Assembly (NCBI RefSeq): GCF_015680705.1
Contig: NZ_JADNYP010000001.1
Coordinates: 303,582-367,581 of the forward strand
Reading direction: 5' to 3'
DNA: 64,000 nucleotides
Source of the DNA: Pseudomonas fulva
GTDB lineage: Bacteria > Pseudomonadota > Gammaproteobacteria > Pseudomonadales > Pseudomonadaceae
The notes under the pieces were generated by a model. It was given only the letters and a program-made list of their open reading frames with translations. It made no database searches and was not told the DNA's origin. A program made the position numbers and the translations under genes. The stretch's first letter is position 1. Each line of letters starts with the position of its first letter. Positions 36,368 through 45,624 of the stretch are shown here, piece after piece.

Positions 36368-36847
36368 TCAGTGCAGATCGGCCCGGTCCAGCCCGTAGAG
36401 CTTGTCCGCCGAGCCAGGCACGGCCTGGAACGCCACGCTCAGACGGTTCCAGGCGTTGATCGAGATGACCAGAAACGAAAGATCGGCCAGCTCGGTGTCC
36501 GACAGCGACTCGCGCATGCGCTGGTAGAGGTCGTCCGATACGCCGTGGGGCTCGAGGCGGGTCAAGGCCTCGGTCCACTCCAGCGCGGCGCGTTCACGGG
36601 CCGAGAACAGCGTCGATTCGCGCCAGACCGTGACATGGTGCAGGCGCAGTTCACGCTCGCCATGGATCTTCGCCTCCTTGACATGCATGTCGACGCAAAA
36701 GGCGCAGCCGTTGAGCTGCGAGGCACGCAGCGTGACCAGATGGCCGACTTCGGCGAGAAACGGTTTCTTCTTCAGCAGCTGGGCCAGCTCCATGTATTTG
36801 CCAGCGGCATCGGGGGAGAGTTTGAAGTAGTCGAGACGTTGGGACAT
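36368..36847 (-). CDS. AhpD-like carboxymuconolactone decarboxylase family protein
   Basis: A 159-residue protein with the AhpD-type CxxC-x3-H redox centre NGCAFCVDMH (Cys48, Cys51, His55), which distinguishes it from the PcaC-like protein at 1187. It is probably a peroxidase-type reductant or stress protein. It is convergent with the MocR gene, ending 40 bp from it. Confidence 0.88.
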   Translation of the reverse strand: MSQRLDYFKLSPDAAGKYMELAQLLKKKPFLAEVGHLVTLRASQLNGCAFCVDMHVKEAKIHGERELRLHHVTVWRESTLFSARERAALEWTEALTRLEPHGVSDDLYQRMRESLSDTELADLSFLVISINAWNRLSVAFQAVPGSADKLYGLDRADLH

Positions 36848-37049
36848 GCCTGGGCTCCTGTGCCAGTCGATTGGATCGCTGCGGTATGCGAGCGACAGGC
36901 GAACGGTAACGCTGGCCCGACCTGCGTCGCAGGGCCAGGAAAGGCATTTTCGACTAGGCCATCAGGCTGGCAGGCGGCACGACCCAGGCGCCGGGCCCCG
37001 TTCGCCGCCCGAGCGCGACCGGGTCGGGGCCAGCGCCTCGGGCGATCGG

Positions 37050-38123
37050 CTACTTGCCGTGGTGCTCCATGGTCTGGCGATACAGCTCGATGAAAGGCGC
37101 TTCGGCCGGATCGATGCGATCCATGCCCGCCGCGATCCGGTGCCAGTAGGGATACAGCGGCGCCAGGCGGGTCGCCTGCTCGATCTGCCGGAGGTCCTCA
37201 TCGAGCAGCTGCAGCTCGACGGCCTTGAGGTTGTCCTGCAACTGCTGCTCGGAACGTCCGGCGGTGATCACGCTGGTGATGCCCGGACGGTCCTTGAGCC
37301 AGGCCAGGCAGACCCGCGACGGCGAACAGCCGTGACGCTCTCCGACCTGAATCAGGGTTTCGATGATGTCGTAGGCGCGCTCGCGGTCATGCACGTAGGG
37401 CTCCGGCCAGTCGTTGCCCTGGCGGGTCCCGCGCGGGGTCTGCTGGCCGCGGCGGACCTTGCCGGTCAGCAAGCCCTCGCCCAGCGGGCCCCAGACCAGC
37501 GTGGCGAAGCCTTGGTCCAAGGCCATGGGCAGCAGTTCGTACTCGGCCTCGCGGGATTCGGGCGTGTAGTAGATCTGCTGGGAAACCGGCTGCTGCCAGC
37601 CGTTCAGACGCGCGCTGCCGAGCGTCTTCATCATTTGCCAGGCACTGTAGTTGGACGTGCCGATGTAGCGGATCTTGCCACTCTGGACCAGGTGATCCAG
37701 CGCTGCCAGCGTCTCTTCCACCGGTGTCATGCCATCCCAGTTATGGATCTGGTAGAGGTCGATGTGGTCGGTGCCCAGGCGCTTGAGGCTGGCCTCGCAG
37801 GCGCGGATCAGGTGGTAGCGCGACGCGCCGCTGTCGTTGGGATTCTCGCCCATCGGGCTGCGCGCCTTCGACGCCAGGATGATCGACTCGCGGCGCTTGC
37901 CAAGGGCCTTGCCGACGATTTCCTCGGCCAGGCCGTGGGAGTAGAGATCGGCCGTATCGACCAGGTTCACGCCGGCCTCGAAGGCCATGTCGAACATGCG
38001 GGTCGCCTGGGCGACGTTCACGCTGCCGGTTTTCTCGAACGAACCACGGCCGCCAAAGGGCACGCTGCCGATGACGAGTTCTGAAACGAATAGTCCGGTA
38101 TTGCCCAATGCACGGTATTTCAT
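37050..38123 (-). CDS. Aldo/keto reductase
   Basis: A 357-residue (alpha/beta)8 NADPH-dependent reductase. The catalytic tetrad region is visible: the Asp-Tyr segment DTADLYSHGLAEEIVGKAL near residue 57 and the Lys in ILASKARSP near 83. HIDLYQIHNWDG lies near 140 and the NADPH-binding AGRSEQQLQDNLKAVE near 300. It belongs to the YghZ/Tas-like group that reduces carbonyls and diketones. It is divergent from the siderophore receptor by 196 bp. Confidence 0.9.
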   Translation of the reverse strand: MKYRALGNTGLFVSELVIGSVPFGGRGSFEKTGSVNVAQATRMFDMAFEAGVNLVDTADLYSHGLAEEIVGKALGKRRESIILASKARSPMGENPNDSGASRYHLIRACEASLKRLGTDHIDLYQIHNWDGMTPVEETLAALDHLVQSGKIRYIGTSNYSAWQMMKTLGSARLNGWQQPVSQQIYYTPESREAEYELLPMALDQGFATLVWGPLGEGLLTGKVRRGQQTPRGTRQGNDWPEPYVHDRERAYDIIETLIQVGERHGCSPSRVCLAWLKDRPGITSVITAGRSEQQLQDNLKAVELQLLDEDLRQIEQATRLAPLYPYWHRIAAGMDRIDPAEAPFIELYRQTMEHHGK

Positions 38124-38274
38124 GGCGGACCTCCTGATGCCTTGGTAACGAGCCGAACGGTCAGCTGAATGACCTGGCGCTGTTCATTTACCGACGACAC
38201 CCGGAGCTGAAACGTTCAAGTTGATTTCCAGGAAGCTGATGGGCTTTTTTGTGACAAGAAATTCCGGCAAAATA

Positions 38275-38299
38275 AATGCTAACAATTATCATAAGCATT
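38275..38299. promoter_or_regulatory. Candidate Fur site upstream of siderophore receptor
   Basis: A symmetric AT-rich element: AATGCT at 38275-38280 and AGCATT at 38294-38299 flank an AT-rich core with TTATCATAA. Its position 21 bp ahead of the receptor ATG and similarity to the GATAAT-type Fur box suggest iron repression. The match is partial. Confidence 0.5.
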
Positions 38300-38319
38300 C
38301 ATAGAGATAGGAATTGTAC

Positions 38320-40494
38320 ATGTCATGCCCATCGCCGCTGCCTCGCTTCAGTTCGTCACGCGATCTTCTGGCCCTGGCCGTCTGCATGACGACCTTCGCC
38401 CCCACATGGGCCAATGAGCGCAGCGAGAACCGAGACGGGCCTGCCGTTGCAACCATAGAGTTGAGCGCCACCGAAATCGCCAGCGAAGGGTTGGGCAGCA
38501 CCACGGAAGGCTCGCAGTCTTACACCACCGGCGCCATGTCGACCGCTACCAAATTGCCGATGAGCCTACGCGAGACGCCCCAGGCCGTTACCGTCATCAC
38601 CCGCCAGCGGATGGATGACCAGGCCATGACGAGCATCAATGATGTGGTCAAGGCAACTCCTGGTCTGTTCCTGGATTTGTCCAGCGGGCCCGGCCGCCAG
38701 ACTTATTCGGCGCGCGGCTTCGATATCGACAACCTCATGTATGACGGCATTCCCAGCGGCTACCAAGGCTGGACGGTGGGCGCCCAGCCGAACCTGGCGA
38801 TGTTCGATCGGGTCGAGATCGTGCGAGGCGCCACCGGGCTGATCACCGGCTCGGGAAACCCTTCGGCAGCCGTCAACCTGGTGCGCAAGCGTCCGCTGGC
38901 CGAGCAGCAGGTCACCCTGACCGGCGCGGCAGGCGGCTGGGATGACTATCGTGGCGAGCTTGACGCCTCGAGCCCGCTCAACGACAACGCCTCCTGGCGC
39001 GGTCGCGTGGTCGCTTCCTACCGTGATGCCGACAGTTTCGTCGACCATGCCGCCGAGGACCATGGCCTGTTGTACGCCATCACCGAAGCAGATCTGGACG
39101 ATGACACCACCTTGACCCTCGGACTCTCGCACCAGAAGGACAAGACCAATTATTTCTGGGGTGCCTCGCTGATCGGCCTCGATGGGCACCATCTCGACCT
39201 GCCGCGTTCGTACAACCCCGGGACGACATGGGAAAACAAGGACCAGGAGATCAATACTGTCTTCGCCGAGCTTCGTCATCATCTGGCCAATGGCTGGAAG
39301 CTTCAGCTCAACGCCAATTATGCCGAACAGAACGCGCTGTTCTCCGGCTCATACCAGTCGCGCTGGGTCGATCGCACCTTGGCCCGGACCGTCTATCAGG
39401 CCGCCTACGATGAAAACCAGGCGGGCATCGACGGCTTCGCCAGTGGGCCGTTCCAGGCATTCGGCCGCACCCATGAGCTGGTCGTGGGCGCCAGCGAGCG
39501 CCGCTTCGACATGACCACCCATGCCTATAGCCCCTACGACCGAAACTGGCCGATCGAGGCCGGCAAGCCGGAATTCGTGCATAGCGGCGATAGCCGTGCA
39601 GTCACTACCCAGCAAGGCGTATACGCCACCACCCGCCTGAGCCTGGCCGACCCGCTCAAGCTGATCCTTGGGGGACGCCTGGACTGGTACGACTACGACA
39701 ATCGCGACGGCACCGGCGATTACAAGGTGACGCGCAACGTCACCCGTTACGCCGGCCTCGTCTATGACCTGGATGACCGTCATTCGGTCTACGTCAGCTA
39801 CAGCGATATCTTCAACCCGCAAAGCGAGCTCGATACCAGCGGCGCCCCGGTCCGGCCGATCGTCGGCAAGAACCATGAGGTGGGCATCAAGGGCGAATAC
39901 TTCGGCGGCGCGCTCAATGCGAGCCTGGCGGTGTTTCGCGTTGACCAGGAAAACCGCGCGGTCCAGGTCTTCCTGCCGGACTGCCCGCAAGCCAGTTGCT
40001 ACGAAGCGTCCGGCAAGATTCGCAGCCAAGGCATCGACCTCGAACTGCAAGGCGCATTGACCCCGAACTGGCAGGTCGGCGCCGGTTATACCTATGCGCG
40101 CGTGCATACCCTCGAGGATGATGCCAACCCGCGGAACGTCAACCAGCGCTTCGACACCGACCTGCCGGAGCACCTGTTCAAGCTGTCCACCGTCTACCGC
40201 TTCCAAGGCCCGCTGGAGAAACTGCGAGTGGGTGGCAATCTCTCCTGGCAGAGCCGTCTGTACAATGATGTGGCGCTCCCCGATGGCAGCAGCTACCGGC
40301 TCGAACAAGGCGCCTACGCGGTAGCCGACCTGATGGCCGGCTACCGGGTCAATCGCAACCTGGATCTGCAGTTGAACGCCAACAACATCTTCGATCGCAA
40401 GTACTACGCGTCCATTTCCAGTTCGGTCGACTATGGCGGTGACACCTATGGCGCGCCGCGCAACCTGATGTTGACCGCCAGGTACAGTTTTTGA
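38320..40494 (+). CDS. TonB-dependent siderophore receptor
   Basis: A 724-residue receptor. The ATG at 38320 follows GATAGGAAT. The signal peptide ends near residue 34 (TWANE). The plug domain begins LRETPQAVTVITRQRMDDQA near residue 85, then VKATPGLFLDLSSGPGRQTY and RVEIVRGATGLITGSGNPSA, the classic TonB siderophore receptor pattern. The barrel ends in RYSF. No STN or signalling domain is present, so it lacks cell-surface signalling to an ECF factor. The ligand is a ferric siderophore, probably hydroxamate-type by overall resemblance, which is uncertain. Confidence 0.93.
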   Translation: MSCPSPLPRFSSSRDLLALAVCMTTFAPTWANERSENRDGPAVATIELSATEIASEGLGSTTEGSQSYTTGAMSTATKLPMSLRETPQAVTVITRQRMDDQAMTSINDVVKATPGLFLDLSSGPGRQTYSARGFDIDNLMYDGIPSGYQGWTVGAQPNLAMFDRVEIVRGATGLITGSGNPSAAVNLVRKRPLAEQQVTLTGAAGGWDDYRGELDASSPLNDNASWRGRVVASYRDADSFVDHAAEDHGLLYAITEADLDDDTTLTLGLSHQKDKTNYFWGASLIGLDGHHLDLPRSYNPGTTWENKDQEINTVFAELRHHLANGWKLQLNANYAEQNALFSGSYQSRWVDRTLARTVYQAAYDENQAGIDGFASGPFQAFGRTHELVVGASERRFDMTTHAYSPYDRNWPIEAGKPEFVHSGDSRAVTTQQGVYATTRLSLADPLKLILGGRLDWYDYDNRDGTGDYKVTRNVTRYAGLVYDLDDRHSVYVSYSDIFNPQSELDTSGAPVRPIVGKNHEVGIKGEYFGGALNASLAVFRVDQENRAVQVFLPDCPQASCYEASGKIRSQGIDLELQGALTPNWQVGAGYTYARVHTLEDDANPRNVNQRFDTDLPEHLFKLSTVYRFQGPLEKLRVGGNLSWQSRLYNDVALPDGSSYRLEQGAYAVADLMAGYRVNRNLDLQLNANNIFDRKYYASISSSVDYGGDTYGAPRNLMLTARYSF

Positions 40495-40536
40495 AAGGCA
40501 ACGGCGCATGGACGCGCCTTGCGCAATGATCGCGCT

Positions 40537-40824
40537 TCAGTTTCCGGCCAAGCGTTTCCTGTAGCGCGCGATGTCCTCCGGCGTCACGTCATCGCGATAG
40601 CACACAGGTGAGTGGCCGCCGGGCTTGCTGTAGGCACTTCGCCTCCCACAAGCGCTGCCGTTTCTGGTCGTGTTGAAGGGGCAGGCGCACGGTCCAGGGT
40701 AGGAAGCGATGGACTCGGCAATGATACGTCTGGCTATTTCATCGTCGGATAGGCCGCTGGGTCCGGCTTGAACCGCGCAAACGCCGAACAGCAGGCTGAA
40801 CGCAAGCGCATTTCCCCTACGCAT
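40537..40824 (-). CDS. Small secreted Cys-rich protein, unknown
   Basis: A 95-residue protein with an N-terminal signal peptide (cleavage after VQA near residue 20). Four Cys follow in the mature part (GPCACPFN, SACGRRSAYSKPGG, PVCYRDD), suggesting two disulfides. The pattern is recognisable as a small conserved Pseudomonas secreted protein, without known function. It is convergent with the receptor. Confidence 0.65.
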   Translation of the reverse strand: MRRGNALAFSLLFGVCAVQAGPSGLSDDEIARRIIAESIASYPGPCACPFNTTRNGSACGRRSAYSKPGGHSPVCYRDDVTPEDIARYRKRLAGN

Positions 40825-41085
40825 CTGACTTCTCCCTGTAGTCGGGCTGCTGGCTATTCGCTAGCAAACAGCCAAGTTGTAGCCTACGGGTAATCAGATT
40901 GCCACTACCTGGTTTTGGAGGGCTGCAGCAACCTTGCCGGCAAACAAGGGTAGGAAGATCGTGAATGCGAGCTCGAGGCTGCAAAGCCAAAGGGAGCGCC
41001 CGGCCTGCGCTGTCCGTCGCGCGCATAGAACCATCGACGTTGCATGCCTGTCTGGATTGAGACACCCATGCTGGAGTCGTGCTTC

Positions 41086-42063
41086 ATGGTCGCCACCCTG
41101 TTATCCCTCGGTAGCATCAACGCCGATTTCCAGGTGAGGGTCGATGATCCGCCGGGAACGGTCGAAACTTCGCTGGCGCATGATTTGTGTCGGCTCGGCG
41201 GCGGCAAGGCTGCAAACCGAGCCTTTCTGGGCAGGTTGTACGGTCTCGACTGTCATCTGCTCGGCAGGGTTGGCGCGGATGACCTGGCCGAGCAGGCGCT
41301 GGCGCCGCTGCGCCAAGTGGGAGTGAATCTCAAGGGTGTTTCCCGCTCGACCAGCGCTGGCACGGCGGTGTCGATGATCATGGTGCCACCGCAAGGCAAG
41401 AAGCACATCGTCCTGGCAAGCAATGCCAACGACGACTGGGATGAAGCCGCGATCGCCGATGTACTCGAACGCATCGCCCAGGCTTCGCGTCCCTCCTGGC
41501 TGACCGTCGACTGCGAGATTCCAGCCGCGGTAGCCAGCCGCGCACTCGCACAAGCCAGGCGTGCCGGCATGCCGGTGCTGCTCGACCCATCCTTCGCCCA
41601 GCGGGTCGACCTTGGCTGGCTCGATGGCCTCGCCGCCATCACGCCCAACTGCGAGGAAACCTCGGGCCTGCTAGGTACACATGTCGAGACCCTCGAGCAG
41701 GCTGCGCGGGCGGTCCGGGAACTATCCCGTCGTGGGGTGCACATCGCCTGCGTGAAACTCGCCGATGGCGGTGCCGTGCTGGCGCACGAGGACGGTGTCT
41801 ACCACGTTCCTGGCGCTGGCATGACGGTGGTCGACAGCACGGGCGCGGGCGACGCCTTCAGTGGCGTGCTGGCCGTTTGTCTGGTGCAAGGTTTCACGCC
41901 GCTGGAGGCAGCCTGTCGCGCCGTCGCGGCATCCGACCTGAGCGTCGGCGGCTATGGTTCACAACCGGCCTATCCATCCCCGGCGCAAATCGAAGGGCAC
42001 GCGCCCGCCATCTGCCAACAGGTGAGGAAGTTGCATGGCCGAAGTCACCTTCGATCACTATGA
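41086..42063 (+). CDS. PfkB-family sugar/nucleoside kinase
   Basis: A 325-residue ribokinase-like kinase. The ATG at 41086 has GGAG 9 nt upstream; a start 14 codons earlier lacks an RBS. The N-terminal signature is seen as RLGGGKAANRAFLGRLYG near residue 41. The C-terminal PfkB motif with the catalytic Asp is VVDSTGAGDAFSG near 247. It overlaps the GH65 gene by 29 bp, so both are likely coupled and act in one pathway, perhaps phosphorylating the sugar released by phosphorolysis. The exact substrate is unknown. Confidence 0.9.
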   Translation: MVATLLSLGSINADFQVRVDDPPGTVETSLAHDLCRLGGGKAANRAFLGRLYGLDCHLLGRVGADDLAEQALAPLRQVGVNLKGVSRSTSAGTAVSMIMVPPQGKKHIVLASNANDDWDEAAIADVLERIAQASRPSWLTVDCEIPAAVASRALAQARRAGMPVLLDPSFAQRVDLGWLDGLAAITPNCEETSGLLGTHVETLEQAARAVRELSRRGVHIACVKLADGGAVLAHEDGVYHVPGAGMTVVDSTGAGDAFSGVLAVCLVQGFTPLEAACRAVAASDLSVGGYGSQPAYPSPAQIEGHAPAICQQVRKLHGRSHLRSL

Positions 42064-44398
42064 CGGCGAGGACGAGCGACGCCGTGAAGCACTCCTGTCT
42101 CTGGGCAATGGGGTGCTCTCGTGGCGCGCAAGCGCTCCGGAAGCGTTGTTTTCAGCGGATCGCACCGCGCATTATGCGGGACTCTATCGCGCAGGCTGGT
42201 ATGACGATGCGCTGCGGCAGGTGAATGGCCGGCCGACCCGTATCGAATCGCTGGTGAATCTGCCCGACCCCTTTGGCCTGAGTTTCTCCGTCGATGGCCA
42301 GCATTGGTTTGGCGGCCAGGCGCAGGGCTACCAGCAAACAGTCGACCTGCACTCATCGGTGCTGCGCAGAACCTTGCGTCTGCAAATCGGCGATTGCTGC
42401 TGCGTGCTCGAAGAAGAACGCTTCGTCAGCCTCGCCGACCCCACCCTGGCGGTCCTGCGCTGGGAGTTGAGCGGCGAGGACCTGCCCGATCGGCTCCATG
42501 TGCGCGCAATTCTCGACAGTACCATCGGCAATGACCTGATCGAGCGGGAACAGGCCTATGAGGGCAAGCGTCTCGACATACGGGAATGGGTGCATGATCG
42601 CAGCGGATTTGCCGGCGTACTGGCGCGTCTTCCCGAATCGGGAGACGAAGTGGCAGTGCTCTGCCAGTTGGTCACGCAACCTGCCATTGGCTGGGCGACC
42701 CGGATGAAGGCTGGAATGACGATCCAGGACGCGACCTGGCTGACGGACGGCGCGTCCCTGGTGGTGGAAAAGCGCGTGCGCGTCTTGCTCGGTGAGCAGA
42801 TCCCGCGTCCACTGGCTTCGGCCGCCGCATGCATGCCGGAGGCGGCCTTCGCCGCGTTGCGCCGCGCCCACGAGCAGTGCTGGCGCACGCTCTGGGAGGC
42901 CGCTGACATCACCGTGCATGACCCGTCGCTGGCCAGCCCGCTTCGCCTGGGCATGTGGCATGTGCTGCAGAGCAGCCCCATCGCCCAGGGGCAGTATGAC
43001 CAGGGCTTTCCATCACGGGGCTGGCAAGAGGGTTACTTCGGACAGATCTTCTGGGACGAAATGTTCGTCCTGCCCTTCCTGGCCAGCCGTTTCGCCAGGC
43101 TCAGCGAGCAACTGCTCGCTTACCGTCACCGCCATCTCGAGACTGCCAGGCGCAGCGCCCGCGCCGCCGGATATCGAGGCGCCATGTTTCCTTGGCGCAG
43201 CGCGCGCAGCGGTACGGAGCAGACGCCGCCGCTGCGGCTCAACCCGCTCTCCGGGCGCTGGATGGAAGATCCCACCTATTTGCAGCGGCATGTCGGCAGC
43301 GCCGTTGCCTACGATGCCTGGCAGCACTACCAGATCACCGGAGACGCGGCCTGGCTGGGCCGGGTGGGTGCCGAACTGATGATTGAGGTCGCACGTTTCT
43401 GGGCCAGCATCGCGGTCTTCGACCCGTCGACCGGCCGCTACATGATCCGTGGCGTGATCGGGCCGGATGAATATCACAATGGCTACCCAGGCCATGCCCA
43501 GCCGGGCCTGGACAACAATGCCTACACCAATGTGATGGCAGCCTGGGTACTGTTCCAGGCCCGCGACCTGCTCGATCAACTGCCGGACCATTCGAGGATC
43601 GGCCTGGTGCAGCGCCTGGCGCTTGGCGAGGAGGAACCCGGAGGCTGGACAGCGATCGCCGAGCGCATGTACCTGTCCTTCGTGCAAGACGGCATCCTGA
43701 ACCAGTTCGATGGATACGAGCGGTTGCTCGCCTCCCCGGCCGGCTGGCACCCCGATCGCTCGCCACGGCTGGACTGGCTGCTGGAGGCGCGACATGACTG
43801 CACTGATCGCTACCAGTTGTCCAAGCAAGCCGATGTGCTGACGCTGTTGCATCTGTTCCCGCCGATCGAACTGCGACGACTCTGCGAACGAATGGGCTAT
43901 GGATTCGACGACGCGGCCATGCGTAGGACCGCGGCGTTTCACCTGGCGCGGATCACCCATGAGTCGAGCCTGTCCAAGCTGGTTTGCGCTGGCGCGCTGG
44001 CCCATCTGGACCCGGAGGCATCCTGGAGGTACTTCTGTGACTGCATTCGTACCGACCTGGATGCACCGGCCGACAGCGGCACGCGGGAGGGGGTCCATCT
44101 GGCCGCGATGGGTGGCGCGATCGACGTGTTGCAAAGACATTACCTGGGTTTGTACCCCAGCGCCGACGGCTTGTACCTGCGCCCTGCCGTGCCGCCCGCC
44201 CTCGACGGGGTCGCCATGAAGGTCTGCATCCATGGCCGCAGCCTCACGGTCGAGCTTCGAGCGCGCCAGTTGCATCTCCAACTGGCGGCCGACGCGTTGC
44301 CAATGGACATCGTCCACCATGGTCAGCGTCTGACGCTCCGGCCAGGCATCGGGCAGGTCATCGAGTGTAGGCCCACCCCTGCCGGCAGCTTGGCGTGA
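42035..44398 (+). CDS. Glycoside hydrolase family 65 phosphorylase (kojibiose/trehalose phosphorylase-like)
   Basis: A 787-residue protein of the GH65 alpha-glucoside phosphorylases, which cleave disaccharides with phosphate to beta-glucose 1-phosphate. Visible are the substrate loop YFGQIFWDEMFVLPF near residue 335, the acid catalyst in GVIGPDEYHNGYPGH (Glu about 479), KQADVLTLL near 597, THESSLSKLV near 640 and ADSGTREGVHLAAMGG near 680. It differs from the consensus at a few points (FWDEM for FWDTE), which may reflect specificity. Usual partners are beta-phosphoglucomutase genes; here the partner is a PfkB kinase. Confidence 0.9.
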   Translation: MAEVTFDHYDGEDERRREALLSLGNGVLSWRASAPEALFSADRTAHYAGLYRAGWYDDALRQVNGRPTRIESLVNLPDPFGLSFSVDGQHWFGGQAQGYQQTVDLHSSVLRRTLRLQIGDCCCVLEEERFVSLADPTLAVLRWELSGEDLPDRLHVRAILDSTIGNDLIEREQAYEGKRLDIREWVHDRSGFAGVLARLPESGDEVAVLCQLVTQPAIGWATRMKAGMTIQDATWLTDGASLVVEKRVRVLLGEQIPRPLASAAACMPEAAFAALRRAHEQCWRTLWEAADITVHDPSLASPLRLGMWHVLQSSPIAQGQYDQGFPSRGWQEGYFGQIFWDEMFVLPFLASRFARLSEQLLAYRHRHLETARRSARAAGYRGAMFPWRSARSGTEQTPPLRLNPLSGRWMEDPTYLQRHVGSAVAYDAWQHYQITGDAAWLGRVGAELMIEVARFWASIAVFDPSTGRYMIRGVIGPDEYHNGYPGHAQPGLDNNAYTNVMAAWVLFQARDLLDQLPDHSRIGLVQRLALGEEEPGGWTAIAERMYLSFVQDGILNQFDGYERLLASPAGWHPDRSPRLDWLLEARHDCTDRYQLSKQADVLTLLHLFPPIELRRLCERMGYGFDDAAMRRTAAFHLARITHESSLSKLVCAGALAHLDPEASWRYFCDCIRTDLDAPADSGTREGVHLAAMGGAIDVLQRHYLGLYPSADGLYLRPAVPPALDGVAMKVCIHGRSLTVELRARQLHLQLAADALPMDIVHHGQRLTLRPGIGQVIECRPTPAGSLA

Positions 44399-44424
44399 GC
44401 TCCGAGCCGGCAGAATGCTGGTCG

Positions 44425-44952
44425 TCAGTCCTGGTACTGGCAGAAGCGAAGCCGATTCCCGAACGGATCGTACACTTCGAGCACCTTGCCCCAACCCTGC
44501 TCGACGATCTCGGGCCGGCCATAACCGTAGTGCTTGGCTCGTAGCTCATCGCGCAGCACCTGGACATGGCGCATCGGGACGAAGATCGTCGTTCCCGGGC
44601 TGGCATCGCCATGGTGTTCGGACAGATGCAGCTGCAGGCCGCCACGGTTGATCCCCAGATAAAGCGGCAGGCCTGCTTCGAATCGATGTTCGAACTCGAC
44701 CTCGAAACCCAGGAAGTCGAGATAGAACTCGCGTGCCTTGGCTTCGTCGAACATCCGCAAAATCGGTATGGCCTTGGCAAAGCTCATGGCAGGCTCGGGC
44801 GGCAGCAGGGCGCAGGCGGTATTCCAGTCCTTGTAGCCCAGTTGGTGCGCTATCAATTCGAGCGCGGTGCCATGGGAAACAGCTTGTCCGCGCGCCTCCA
44901 GCGAGACGCGCAGGTGCTTGGCCATGCGCTTGGCCTGGTCGATCGTCGGCAT
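44425..44952 (-). CDS. Glyoxalase/bleomycin-resistance superfamily protein
   Basis: A 175-residue protein. Of two adjacent ATGs, the one at 44952 has AGGAG at normal spacing. Residues 1-60 form a helical region (IDQAKRMAKHLRVSLEARGQ) matching the glyoxalase-related N-terminal module. The C-terminal vicinal-oxygen-chelate domain has the LGFEVEFEHRFEAGLPLYLG segment and LEVYDPFGNRLRFCQ, typical of the bleomycin-resistance type. Its function is unclear. It is convergent with the GH65 gene. Confidence 0.8.
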   Translation of the reverse strand: MPTIDQAKRMAKHLRVSLEARGQAVSHGTALELIAHQLGYKDWNTACALLPPEPAMSFAKAIPILRMFDEAKAREFYLDFLGFEVEFEHRFEAGLPLYLGINRGGLQLHLSEHHGDASPGTTIFVPMRHVQVLRDELRAKHYGYGRPEIVEQGWGKVLEVYDPFGNRLRFCQYQD

Positions 44953-45249
44953 CATCACTCCTGAGTCGAAGCGTCCGGCGCTCGCATTACCCAACCTCGA
45001 CATTCAAGAGAACTGTGTCTGGGTTCGCAGAACGATGCTTTCACCGTCCTCCTCGAGGCGCGAGCGGCAGGCAGCATCAGCCTGGCACCATCCTACACGG
45101 CAGTGGCCAGTGTCGAAAGCGCGAGGCGCATCCTTCACTCGGGAAACACCTGGACGGCCACCGCCGGTCAACGCGAAGGCACTTCTGGCAGCTCGACGTT
45201 TCTCACTGTTCAGGTGCGGACACCCCGCGCTTCACAACGGAGAGCTTTC

Positions 45250-45462
45250 ATGGAAATCAATCCCAACGCACCCGGCAATATCTCGCAGAAAGGCGTTTCG
45301 AGCGGTACCGACAACGAAACCGGATTCGATCCGAATTCGCAGGAAGATCTGCACCCGTCCGTCGATCGCCGGCATCCCGCCGACAACGAAGCAGAGCCGA
45401 ACACCCATGAAGATGAGGTAGAAGACGAGGAAGGGCCGAATCCGGGGGATGGCGCCATCTGA
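45250..45462 (+). CDS. Small acidic protein, unknown
   Basis: A 70-residue acidic, probably disordered protein (MEINPNAPGNISQKG start, EDEVEDEEGP tail) with ACGGAGAG before the ATG. It has no recognised domain. Its low complexity and closeness to the KGG stress gene suggest a stress-related role, but this is inference. Confidence 0.6.
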   Translation: MEINPNAPGNISQKGVSSGTDNETGFDPNSQEDLHPSVDRRHPADNEAEPNTHEDEVEDEEGPNPGDGAI

Positions 45463-45578
45463 ATCAAGACTGAGCGGACCTCGTCGTGGCGCGGGGTCCT
45501 TGGTCTCAACGGACTGTCTGATCTACTCCAGGCCGAGTCAGGAAACCACATGCGGCCTTGGTCCGCGAAGCACAAAGA

Positions 45579-45610
45579 AAAGGCCAGTGCAGGCAGGTGC
45601 ACTGGCCTTT
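45579..45610 (-). terminator. Rho-independent terminator after KGG-repeat gene
   Basis: A perfect 13-bp stem (AAAGGCCAGTGCA at 45579-45591 with TGCACTGGCCTTT at 45598-45610) with a 6-nt loop. It sits 15 bp past the minus-strand stop at 45625, and TTTTCTTTG follows on the minus strand. It may also serve the convergent acidic-protein gene. Confidence 0.85.
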
Positions 45611-45624
45611 CTCCTTACAGCTGC

